DNA from: Pseudoneurospora amorphoporcata
Lineage: Eukaryota; Ascomycota; Sordariomycetes; Sordariales; Sordariaceae
Length of the DNA stretch: 64,000 bases
Direction of reading: 5' to 3'
Assembly (NCBI GenBank): GCA_033297205.1
Contig: MU859212.1
Span: forward strand, 25,385-89,384
Part shown: piece by piece, positions 1-9,627 of the stretch
Numbering within the stretch: the first letter of the stretch is position 1
Layout of the letters: each line of letters starts with the position of its first letter
Notes under the pieces: model-generated
What the model was told of the DNA's origin: nothing
Database searches by the model: none
What the model saw: the letters and a program-made list of their open reading frames with translations, nothing else
Translations under genes and position numbers: made by a program

Positions 1-332
1 TTGTGGTTTCCTATCCTAGCTTTATGTTATGTTCAGAAGCTGACCAAGAAAGGTCAAACCAGGGCAGAGTAACATCGGCATTGCCTTCCACATTTAAGCG
101 CTCACGGGCAGTCACAAGGGTTCTCACTGAGGTCGGTGACGAGTGACTTCAATAACTTCACAACTGGAGGTTACACCCGCCCGCCGCTCATGTGGATGCT
201 TGTACTCCCAAAGCCGCACTTTCCTTCGCAGAATAGCCGTATGGAAAGTCCACTCCCTTCGCCTGTCACGAGCTGGTGTGTATGGAAGGAGCACCATGTC
301 GAAGCGAAAACCAGGAGCCCATCTAGCCATCA

Positions 333-338
333 TATAAA
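333..338 (+). promoter_or_regulatory. candidate TATA box
   Basis: A TATAAA sits about 320 nt upstream of the ATG at 653, followed by a CT-rich stretch. With a leader containing the likely intron at 560-623 this is a sensible distance. The call rests on the motif alone. Confidence 0.35.
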
Positions 339-559
339 CTCCCTGGATTCCCTTCCCTCTCCCTTCATTCTTTGTTGGACCACATTGCTTCTTCTTGCAC
401 AACATTTATCATCTTTGCTCTGCAATCACATTGGTACCGCATTCCATGCTTTGGCATTCTTCACAAATCATCGCTTCTTTATTCACCTTACGCTTTCTTG
501 GTGACAACTTTCCATTCTCGGAGCATCACCACGTCAACACTACCAAGGTTCTTCGAGAG

Positions 560-623
560 GTGAGCTTGGTTTCTTCTTGCACCCACTCCATGACCATGCC
601 GGCAACTAACAGTGCCTTCGCAG
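560..623 (+). other. probable 5' UTR intron
   Basis: GTGAGC donor at 560, an AACTAAC branch-like motif at about 604-610 and a CAG acceptor ending at 623 give a 64-nt intron of standard fungal form. It lies just upstream of the ATG at 653. Its removal argues that the open frame extending upstream to 395 is leader, not protein. Confidence 0.5.
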
Positions 624-652
624 CTTTCCAGTGCCACTTGAGAACCGCAACG

Positions 653-1645
653 ATGCGTTACGCCAGTCTCGTCCTCATCTCCCTCCTCGCCGTGTCCCAT
701 GTCTGCCACGGCAAACCTCTTCCCACGCCTGATGACCCCCCTTACCCCGAGGGTTCTCCCACTGAGGCCGAGTCCACCTCGACAACAACCTCTGTCGAGA
801 CCATAACCGCCGCCGAGGAGACCACTTATCCAGGCCTGTACCCTACCGCCACGCTGGATTTCCCTTCCAAGGCTACAGAGACAAGCACTGCCACCACTGA
901 GGAACACTCTGCCACCGAGGAGGAGCACCCAGCCACCCCCGAGGAACACAAGCCCATCGAGACTTCTGCTAGCAGCACATCTGAGGAGCACGAAGCACCA
1001 TCTGACTACGAAGCTCCTCCTAACCAAGACACTTCCTCACATCACGCAGCTTCATCTGAACATGATGCTCCATCGCGCGATGCAGCTTCCTCGGACCAGA
1101 ATGCCCCCTCGGACCATGACGTCCCCTCAGACAATGATGCTTCGTCCGAGCATCCTGCTTCCTCTGATCATGCCGCTTTCCCAGACAATGAGTATTGGTC
1201 ACAATATGAGGCTTCCCCGGCCGACTCATCTCCCAAGCCCCACGATCAGGACCATCCCTGCGGCAAGCTCGATCCCTGGACCATCCATTCCCTCTCGCGG
1301 CACTGCGATGACGCCGACACGGTCTGCGGCTGGTCCTTTATTATCGACACCAATTGCCCTTCGTTTGCTCCTACCCCTTGCTCCTTCACCATCAAGTCTC
1401 TCGGCCCCGGTGTTCCCGCCTCGCGTTCTCCAAAGCATGCGAAGGACGAGGATGAGTTGTGCGGGCCGTACGAGGTGCATTCGAGCTGGAGCGGCCATTT
1501 CGGACCGGGCCAAGGGTTCACGACGTTGAGTGTCATTGATGGTGGGAATAAGCTGGTGGCATATCCGGCTTATAGGGATGATCTGTTTGGGAAGGATAAG
1601 GCGACGGTTCCTGATGTGGAGGTTGCCGTCTATGCTTTAGGTTGA
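653..1645 (+). CDS. secreted Ser/Asp/Ala-repeat protein with Cys-rich C-terminal domain
   Basis: Single exon, 330 residues. I chose the ATG at 653 because it begins a clean signal peptide (MRYASLVLISLLAVSHVCHG, cut about residue 20), while the frame further upstream is leader-like and probably intron-containing. Residues about 25-120 are Ser/Thr/Glu/Pro-rich, a likely O-glycosylated stalk. Residues about 120-190 form imperfect octad repeats of the type S-[DE]-x-x-A-[PS]-S. The C-terminal ~125 residues form a compact domain with five Cys (CGWSF, TNC, PCSF, CGPYE) and a GPGQGFTTLSVIDG stretch. I recognise this as a pattern common in small secreted ascomycete proteins of unknown function. It probably acts outside the cell or in the wall; no enzymatic motif is visible. 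Export is likely; function is unknown. Confidence 0.8.
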   Translation: MRYASLVLISLLAVSHVCHGKPLPTPDDPPYPEGSPTEAESTSTTTSVETITAAEETTYPGLYPTATLDFPSKATETSTATTEEHSATEEEHPATPEEHKPIETSASSTSEEHEAPSDYEAPPNQDTSSHHAASSEHDAPSRDAASSDQNAPSDHDVPSDNDASSEHPASSDHAAFPDNEYWSQYEASPADSSPKPHDQDHPCGKLDPWTIHSLSRHCDDADTVCGWSFIIDTNCPSFAPTPCSFTIKSLGPGVPASRSPKHAKDEDELCGPYEVHSSWSGHFGPGQGFTTLSVIDGGNKLVAYPAYRDDLFGKDKATVPDVEVAVYALG

Positions 1646-2715
1646 AGGATATCATGAGTATTAGAGTAGAGGGCGTTCAGTGGGAGGTGGATCGGTGTTG
1701 TGTTCATGTTGGGGTTTGTTGGGTATTGGATTATGGGAGTGAGAGAGACAATGTCGCCAAGTAAATGGCAGTCGGGTGAGAGATGATTCATAATTAACTC
1801 CAATCGTTCGTCAATTTCTCCTCCTTTCCTTCTTGGTCGATGAGCAACTGTGCTGGTTCCCCTGATTGCTGACCAACACGATGCATGCGTGACCCCCACC
1901 GTGCCCCCACTGGGATATAACCTGGAGGTCTGACACCAGAGTCCGGATCCAGTACATCTGGAGAAATTGTTGGGGATGGAAACTGGTGTCCCATCCCGAG
2001 AAAGAAAGATCACGCTTGGATATGGGCGTCAAGCGTTTTCTCCCACTTGGAAAGGCAGATTCTCAATGATGAGCGGCCCTGCCGCATACACAAAGTAGTG
2101 ACTGCTCCTTCCAGAGGAAATCCCGGAACAGATCAAATGACACTTTCCTTGATGGGGCACTTCGGTTATCAGAGAAGTGCTGGAACAGTAGGGAACTCAC
2201 GACCGACTTCGCTGGCGCTGTCAAATTTTGAGTGTCCGTGGGGCATCAAAGTGCAAAGTGGGAAGGAGAAGGAGCCACTCGATTCCACTTGCATTTAGGT
2301 ACCTACTTCTGGTAAAAATTGGAAAGGGCTGCTTGGCTCATATCCCTTCCCTTTCTTGCCTGCAGTACCCACCGGCCAGAGGGAGGTACAGATAAGTCCG
2401 CCCACTTCCTCCAAGCTCACTCCGTCCTTTTGCGGCAAGTCAATTTCTTCGGTTGCTTGTCAACATTTTCCAACCAAACATCATCCAAATTCATATTCAT
2501 CATTCACTTCTGCCTTTTTCCCTCAAATGCGCTACCACGGCTTGCACCGATTTCGCGACCGAGCCCCTCTTTATCATCTTGGGAAATAGTCGGTCCACGG
2601 TTATTACAGCACGCGGCGACACGACCACTCCGAACATTGCCATCGATCATCGGGTGTGCCCAATCTTTTCCTCAAATCTCAATATTCCATTAGCTATTAT
2701 TGATACTTTGGCACG
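1646..2715. other. intergenic, no gene seen
   Basis: Open frames here (for example 2047-2298) have no start context, splice support or protein-like composition. The stretch holds the 3' region of the secreted-protein gene and the promoter and leader of the zinc-finger gene; 2400-2700 is CT-rich. Confidence 0.5.
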
Positions 2716-3712
2716 ATGGCAAACCCCCACCATAACACCGGAAACTGGTCCACGGTTGCCCCTGGACAGGAAGCCGGACAAGAGGAACTTTAGTCGCCGT
2801 CTTCTTCTTCTGGATCCATCGAGCAACCAGATCGTCGCCAGGGTCACTGCCCGCCGAGGTTGTCAGAGCAGCAGTTGGCTGATATCCAAGAGCCCCCGTC
2901 CATTACCTCGGGTGGCAACCCTCCCAATACCGTTACAACAGAGTCGCTACATACCGTCAATGAGCATGTGGAAGAAGGGCTTCGTAGCCCTTCAAAATGT
3001 CCTTCGGCGCCATCATCCGACGGTCCAGCGTTATCCCCTTCAAACCGCAATCTGACGACAGCCGCACTCCAAAATGCGATCCTGGCTGGAAGACAATGTA
3101 GCCTTTGTCCAGGGAAAACCCAAGAAGTCATACTATACAGCGAGGCGGCATTGGAGTGAGTAGATGTTATCCAGAAAGAGAGACTAAGAAGACTAAAAGA
3201 AGGCGGGCAAAAAGAGAAACAAAAACAACTGGCTGCTGAGACGTGAGAAGTTGAGCTAATACCCTTCATACTACAGGGAACATACCGCAACTGTACATAA
3301 CCAGAATAGTTTGGCGCCACGACTGTACAAGTGTGGTGAGTGCACCCATTCTACGAAGGCACGCAATGTCCACCTAAACCATATCCGCAAACCAACACCG
3401 TGCCGCGACACGATAGCAAGATTGTACGCGTGTGCCGTCCACGGCCCAACGAGTGTCAACAAGGAAGAGCATATCTCCCATCTCGAGGAAGATATAGCCT
3501 CAACGGTAAAACAATACAAGTGCGGGCGATGCGGCAATACTACGGACCTGCGATCACACCACGCACAGCATCTCGACATACAGAACCCGTGCGTAGAAAT
3601 GTTCCAGCCCATCATGTATGAGTGCAAGTACCACGGCCCAACGAGCCTTGATAAGGAAGAACATTTGAACCATCTCGAGAATTGTTCAAGAACATGGACT
3701 GAAGACCAATAG
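2716..3712 (+). CDS. C2H2-type zinc-finger protein with an in-frame stop near the N-terminus
   Basis: Two exons: 2716-3155 and 3277-3712, with a 121-nt intron (GTGAGT to CTACAG). Splicing restores a zinc finger cut by the intron: CSLC before it, EEHTATVH after it, giving C-x2-C...H-x4-H. Exon 2 then has two tandem copies of a ~60-residue module, each YKCG-x-C...H-x3-H-x5-C followed by Y-x-C-x2-HGPTS-x2-KEEH-x2-HLE. Nucleic-acid or protein binding is likely; the target is unknown. The only good ATG (2716) is followed after 25 codons by TAG (2791-2793); the same frame then continues open with natural-looking sequence. CAG to TAG would explain it. Either the gene is a nonsense allele or pseudogene, or an upstream exon is missed. 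Sequence from 2794 on gives 265 residues. Confidence 0.6.
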
Positions 3713-5278
3713 AGCTGTGTGCTGGAATTTTGTACCCACGGTGGTGCTGTATCGTGGTTGTTGCAGATCAGGGTGAGGGCAAGGTTGTATCAAGGCACAG
3801 CGGGACTGGAGCTCATCGTGTGGGTAATACATAGCCGGGGCATGGCCTGGGCTGACTGTGGTTCGGCTTCAGCTTTTGCTGCGCAGTTGTTTCTTTTGGA
3901 TAGCGAATCGGGGGTTTGTTCCTGTGCACCTGGCTTTTGTGGGACTTTAGCGATCATTGTTGTCACCTGCATTCTCTTCGAGCATCGTCAGGGCTGAATA
4001 AAGTATCCTTGAACATACTGTTGGCTGTTATTGTTAGGATATGCACTATTCGGCAGTGCTTCCATATCTCCAGTCGGTTTTTAATACTCTTCAGTAGCAT
4101 GGCGCTCAAAAACATCCCCCTCGTTCTCACAATGGCCAAGGGTGTTGGCGCTCACTTTGGGAAGTTTCGATGCATTTGCACTTTGGAGCGGAAAAGGTAC
4201 ATTAACTCTGATAGACCTCAGCCTGCAACTACGTACCTTCTAGTTACCTACCTACCATGCTCATCTTTTCATTGGCCTTTTCTTTTCTGTGCATGCCCCG
4301 TCTGCACTGCCGACGCTGACACTCCGGCTTCTCTGCCGACACTTTACGCACAATGCTACAATAAGGTATCCCCGAAACTCATCAACATCCAAGGCTTGTA
4401 CAACAAAACTTCAACTTTGAGCGCAAGCTTATATAAACAAGGAAGAAGCAGACTTTTCGACACTTTTCTTAGCTAGGTAATCGAGCGCACAGAGGAAGTT
4501 GATGAATCTGGGTTTCCGCGTACCTTGATGTGAGTTGGCATATCAGCGAGGTTATGTAGTAGGTAGGTACTTCGTATACCCCAAGACGATCGGATCGAGT
4601 CGCATTGACTCTGTCTGGACCCTGCAGTGCCGTGTAGGGCTGGAAATTTGAGCGTTCGTCCATTCGGAAAATTGCCCTGGAAGGCTGGAAGCCAAAGTGT
4701 CAAGTTAACTTTGGAAGATACTACGATAAGTCCAGCAGCTGCGGATGCGTCATCCTGTTACCTGCCCGTGTATTGTTGACCAATGAGTGTCGCTGAATAA
4801 AAGGAAGGAGGCTGATCTGGCCCGCTGAATGGTCGCATTTTCCGCGCCTCTATGAATGTCGATATTGTAAAAACGCTGAGGTGGGAGACAAGTGTTCGCA
4901 TTACCGAAAATTAGGTAGCCACGTGGAGGCTGAGGTTTAGATGCCCCTGATCTCCCGGTTGGGTGCATGCGCATCCAAACATTACTCTGTCGTGTTGTCC
5001 AGTCTTACTTATGATTTCTACCTTTCGTTGCCTAGAGTACGCTTTCAGACGAGCAAGCGCGTTGAACGGACAAAGCAGCCCGCGCGGAGGTTTTCCAGAG
5101 GAAACACCACCCCAAAAAGGATTCGAACGATGTACCGCGACGAAGCCATATACTGCCGTGCCCACGTGGGTGTGTGCTCAAAGGTATGAAGTCATAACTC
5201 GGTATCGAACTTGGCGCATGCATCCTCAGGTACCGCAACCGAGTCCCCCATTGCCCGTCACCACTTTGGTTCGTTGTG
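3713..5278. other. intergenic, no gene seen
   Basis: No frame with credible start, splice sites or protein-like composition. It separates the zinc-finger gene from its decayed relative, so some of it may be eroded duplicate sequence that I cannot align by eye. Confidence 0.4.
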
Positions 5279-5720
5279 ATGCATCGCTGCACCTTTCGTT
5301 ATCGATTCTGCAAGGGGTTTCCTAGCAGAGAAGCGTTAGAGTGAGTCTCGTCGACCAACCGATGGAACGCATTTGACAAATCATTTCCACAGGCTCCATA
5401 CTTGTCAAAACCGCCCACAAGTTCCGATGCGACAAAGGCTGCCCAAATGTCGGATTCCCATCCAAACAGAAGGCGAAGGAACACCACGAGTCTCTGAAAC
5501 ACTGGACTAAGCGCTCTCCAGTTGGCGGTCCTGTGGGTTTCCCATCATATGTTATAGGTGTGGCCGGTGAGGGTCCACTCCCGACCAGGGCACTGCACCG
5601 ACACCGGGAACAGCCGAGATGTTACCATGTTTACGGGCCAACCAACACCTGGAACGGGAGCCAGTGGCATGCCCGGACGCTGGGAGCACCCTTGAGCTGT
5701 GCTATTTAGCAAGGCCCGTG
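5279..5720 (+). pseudogene. decayed C2H2 zinc-finger gene, relative of 2716-3712
   Basis: A finger half (C-x5-C-KGFPSREALE) ends at 5340 against a GTGAGT donor. The intact relative has the same intron position and phase (AALE, GA|GTGAGT). The intron 5341-5392 ends in CCACAG, and exon 2 resumes E-L-H-T. The frame then shifts: a finger of the form FRCDKGC...KQKAKEHHESLKH lies at about 5422-5505 in another phase. A further module (LHRHREQPRC...VYGPTNT) at about 5580-5660 resembles the LNHIRKPTPC...VHGPTS module of the intact gene. No single frame joins the pieces, so I call it a pseudogene; an unrecognised splice pattern is the alternative. Confidence 0.5.
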
Positions 5721-6614
5721 TCTCCAGCTGACTCGGAGGCTGGTGCAGGGCGGCGCCAGGCTTATGAAACTTGGCGTCCCGGTTCAGCTTAGACGCACGG
5801 CATCTACCTTAGGGTATGAACTGCGACGATCCAACATTCGATTACACTGAGGGGCCGGGGCTCTTTGACGATACCTTCTTTGTTGAGTCCCAGCTTTGCA
5901 GTCACCACCACTTTGGTCTTGAGCTCAATCTGTCAACCCCCTCTTTGGCCACGAGGGGTCATAAATCAAAGAGCTGGAGAATCAGCTATACCGTCTTCTC
6001 GATCAGCTATGATTATGAACTCGTACTTCCTCGCTGTCACACTTTCGTGTCTTTTGTGAAATATTGTTCAACAATAATCATGGTCCCTTCCTGTCAACAG
6101 ACAGTTTGGAGACCAAAATGGTCAGTTTTCAGTTCAGTATCACACCCCGCTACACATGCTGGTTATTCGTTTCCTGATAACTTGCAAAGTGTCACAAGTC
6201 TTTGGTAAGACATCAAGCCCTTCACACCTTCCATATCATATGACACCTTGTAGAACACCACAGTCATGGGGAAGCAGTAAGATTCTTTGCTTTCCATGTA
6301 ATACGGTACGCAGCAGGAACGCCAAGCTCAAAGTCCCGTCCCTCCAAGCGCGCCTTCCTAATCCGTCTCTGGGGCTCCATTCAGAAGTCTCCGTTTCTGT
6401 GCCGATCCCCCGCCTCAAACATTTTGTCTTCACCCAGCTTCAACTCTTTGTTTCCATTTCTCCTCCGAATTTATACCACCCACAAATCCCATCTCTGTCG
6501 CGTTTGACGGGATGGCCCCAGACGACTTCTTTTATCATTGGCCGTTATAGCATTCCTTGGATATCTCTTCTATTACCCTACCGATCGCTTCGTCGCATCG
6601 CAAAATCCCCCGCC
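5721..6614. other. intergenic / promoter of the MFS gene
   Basis: Open frames overlap but none looks like protein. From about 6360 to 6610 the sequence is CT-rich, as in a fungal leader just before the ATG at 6615. Confidence 0.5.
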
Positions 6615-8351
6615 ATGGCGACCTCTCCAGCACCTGAAAAGGTCGAATTCAACGCTGGCACCGTAGATGTCCAAGCCGCCAATAGCACCACAACTCATGA
6701 TGGCGAAGACATTTTGGGCCTACAGGACCTTGACGCAGCCCTCAATATGAAGATGCACTTGGTCAACAATGTGAGAAGCGCATGCTCCATGTGCATCCTC
6801 TGCGCTGCACTCTTGTGCTAACCACGCCGATTCGCTGCAGGCCATCGACGAGATAGGATGGACGCCCTACCACACCAAGCTCTTCTTCCTCAACGGTTTT
6901 GGGTGCGTGTACCGTCTCCGTCCCCGCAACCCATGAACTCACCACCGTGACCAGATACGCCGTCGACTCCCTCGTCCTACTCCTGCAAAGCGTCATCGCA
7001 GGCCCAGCCTTTCGCGAGTTCGGAGAGAAGGGATATGACAACGCCATGAGCATTGCCGTCTATGTCGGCATGCTCGTCGGAGCATTGTTCTGGGGCTTGG
7101 GCGCTGACATCATTGGCCGCCGCTTCGCCTTCAACGTCTCCCTCCTGCTGTGCTCCATCTCCGCCATCATCGCTGGCGCCATGCCGAACTGGCCATCTCT
7201 GGGCTTATGGATCGCGCTTATTGGGTTCGGTGGTGGCGGAAACCTCGTCTTGGATACGACCGTCTTTCTCGAATATCTGCCTGGGAACAAGCAGTGGGTG
7301 CTTACCCTGATGGCTGGGTGGTGGGGATTGGGTCAGGCTATTACTGGGTTTATTGCATGGGGCTTTTTAGGTAAGTGATTGTTTGATCTCAGCAGTCGAA
7401 CGGGAGGAGACGATTAACATTGATGTTGTAGTCCCCGAGAAATGGAACTGTCCATCGACCGATGCCTGCACAAAGCAAAACAACATGGGGTGGAGATACG
7501 TCATGTTCACCAGCGGCGCCCTTGTCTTTGTCATGTCCATCCTTCGAGTCACCGTCATTCGACTGAGGGAAACACCCAAGTACCTCCTTGCTTTGGGTGA
7601 AGACGCCCAGGTTGTTGATACCATACAGTTCCTGGCATCAAAGTACAGCCGACACTGCTCTCTGACTGTCGAGAAGCTCGATGCATGCGGTGTGGTGAAG
7701 GGCACCCACAGCAAGAACCGATTTTCCTTCGCAGAGACCCTCGTACACCTTCGCGGATTGTTCTCAACCCCCAAGATATCCCTTTCAACTGCATTGATAT
7801 GGATCTCATGGGCAATGATGGGCTTAGCGTACCCTCTGTTTTACGTCTTCTTGCCAAGCTATCTCGCCTCCCGCGGAGCAAACCTGGACGTCTCAACCTT
7901 CGAATCCTGGCGCAACTACGCCCTCACCAACATCAGTTCCATCTTCGGACCATTTCTAGCAGCTTGGATGTGCAACTTACCTCTCCTTGGTCGGCGATAC
8001 ACAATGCTCATCGGAGCACTGTTGACAGCTGCCTTTTTCTTCGCCTACACCTCCGTCCGCACCGGTGCCCAAGACGTCGGGTTCTCGTGCTCCATTGCTT
8101 TCTGCCTGAACATCTACTATGGCACCCTGTATGCCTACACGCCAGAAGTTCTTCCCAGTGCCCATCGAGCGACAGGAAACGGAGTGGCAGTCGCTTTCAA
8201 CCGTGTCATGGGCATTATATCTGCTGTTATTGCTACTGTGGCAGACACTTCGACTAGTGCGCCCCTCTATATCTGCGGAGCTTTACTTGTGGCAATGGGG
8301 TTTATGAGCGCCTGCTTTCCGTTCGAACCGTATGGTCGGAGGAGTTCCTGA
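6615..8351 (+). CDS. MFS sugar-type transporter
   Basis: Four exons: 6615-6770, 6841-6902, 6955-7370 and 7432-8351, giving 517 residues. Introns are 70, 52 and 61 nt with GTGAGA, GTGCGT and GTAAGT donors; the first has a GCTAAC branch motif. Splicing yields continuous transporter sequence (GFGYAVDSLVLLLQ across the second junction). The N-terminal ~55 residues are hydrophilic. Hydrophobic segments follow, with a loop containing GADIIGRRFAF, the motif between TM2 and TM3 typical of the sugar/SV2-like MFS branch, and the C-terminal half has YGTLYAYTPEVLPSAHRATG, the matching PESR-like loop. It should be a plasma-membrane proton-coupled carrier; substrate is not evident. The 3' end converges on the minus-strand gene at 8689. 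Confidence 0.88.
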
Positions 8352-8688
8352 AGTCGAGTTATGCGGCACTTGCCTCGACAATCAACAGATAGGAATATGC
8401 GGGAGTATGTCTGGAACTGATTAATGTATTCCAATGTTCACTATCGTTGTCTGCACCCTCCATTCCCAGACCAATGCAGCGCCGTCTGTAAGACCATGCC
8501 CAAGCTTCATAACCAGAGTAACAAATCTGCCAACATTCTCCTCAGCCATGTTTCTCTCCCCCGCACTCAATACCTTCAGCTCCCTCCAATCATTCCATTC
8601 GTGTACAAAGCCCCGAGCAACAATGGGACGCACCAGCTGGGTCCGTGTAGTCAAAGACTGCGGTGCGGGCACTACGCTCCGAGCGCGC
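8352..8688. other. convergent 3' intergenic region
   Basis: 337 bases between two genes that end toward each other. It should hold both 3' UTRs and polyadenylation signals; nothing else seen. Confidence 0.6.
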
Positions 8689-9627
8689 TCAATCCTCAAA
8701 CATCCACCAAACACCACACAAAATTACAACAAGCACAACAAAGGTAGTGATGAAGCCTACTTTCCCGGACTCGATCCACTCGGACCGCTCAGTTTGAGGC
8801 GGGTTTCCCCGCTCGAGATCGATCATCTCGTCAATGGCGTTGATACTTCTCGCACCTCTGAGGCTTCTGAGGCTTCTAGCAGTCCTGTAACTTGCTATGC
8901 TGGGGGTTCTTGTATCCCTGGCGGCACTGTTGCCGAGAAAAGAGATGGGAGGAGCCACGCCATAGGCTGGCGGCGGGCACTGTGGTGAGTTGGGATCACA
9001 GGTCGCACTCGCAGCTTGGTCTGTCTCCAGAAACCTGTCCTGGCGGTGGGAGACGTAGGGCGGCGGACTGGCGACGGGTGGAACGACGGCTTCCCCTGCT
9101 GGTTCATATTCATCGGCGGCGTCGTTGTGGGTGTTGTTGTTGTTGTGGACGTCGTTCAGGCTGAAACCGGGGGGGCGGATGCCAGTTCCGGCTGTGCTAC
9201 TACTTCCTCTGGCCAAAGGGAACGTGGCGCTCTGCAGTGTTGAGGTGGAGCCGGTGTGGCCTAGGCGGGCACGGGCACGAGCTTGGGCTGTGAGAGGGAA
9301 CGTGGAGGCTGGTGTCTTGCCATATGGTGCTGGGAGATGGGCTTCGTCTGGTCGTGGGAGATCGGCTGCATTGCGCTGGGTGCTGTCATTGCTGTTGTCG
9401 CTGTCACTACTGTTTCTGTTTCTGTTGTTGTCGTCGCTATAGTAGCTGCCCCTGTAGGAGTTGAAGTAGCTGGAGGACCTGTTGTTGCCGCTGTTGCCAC
9501 TGTCGCTGGTGTTGATACTAGGAGGGCTGGAGGGGCTACTGTTGTTGTTGTTGGATGGGCTGTTGCCGTCGGAGGAGCTACTGGCAGAGACGCCCGTGAT
9601 AAACGGGTTGGTGCGAGGCCGGATCAT
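8689..9627 (-). CDS. Asn/Ser-rich protein with one C-terminal membrane segment
   Basis: Single exon, 312 residues from the CAT at 9625-9627. The first ~100 residues are strongly Ser/Asn/Asp-rich with Asn runs (codon-repeat DNA); the middle is Pro-rich with PPPAY and PPPYV motifs. One hydrophobic segment (about residues 288-308, GFITTFVVLVVILCGVWWMF) ends only two residues before the C-terminus, giving a tail-anchored topology with the whole chain in the cytosol. The PPxY-like motifs could recruit WW-domain proteins such as Rsp5-type ubiquitin ligases; that is inference. No enzymatic domain seen; function unknown. Confidence 0.72.
   Translation of the reverse strand: MIRPRTNPFITGVSASSSSDGNSPSNNNNSSPSSPPSINTSDSGNSGNNRSSSYFNSYRGSYYSDDNNRNRNSSDSDNSNDSTQRNAADLPRPDEAHLPAPYGKTPASTFPLTAQARARARLGHTGSTSTLQSATFPLARGSSSTAGTGIRPPGFSLNDVHNNNNTHNDAADEYEPAGEAVVPPVASPPPYVSHRQDRFLETDQAASATCDPNSPQCPPPAYGVAPPISFLGNSAARDTRTPSIASYRTARSLRSLRGARSINAIDEMIDLERGNPPQTERSEWIESGKVGFITTFVVLVVILCGVWWMFED

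Larger units (their letters stand above)
1..652. other. intergenic / 5' leader, no gene seen
   Basis: No convincing coding signal in either strand. The right half is pyrimidine-rich (CT-rich from about 340 to 550), typical of a fungal promoter and leader for the gene starting at 653. Overlapping open frames here are short, low-complexity and mutually antisense. Confidence 0.6.

Noticed and set aside
395..652. N-terminal extension of the secreted repeat protein
   Set aside because: Contains a good intron (560-623) and precedes a clean signal peptide at 653, so it is read as leader.
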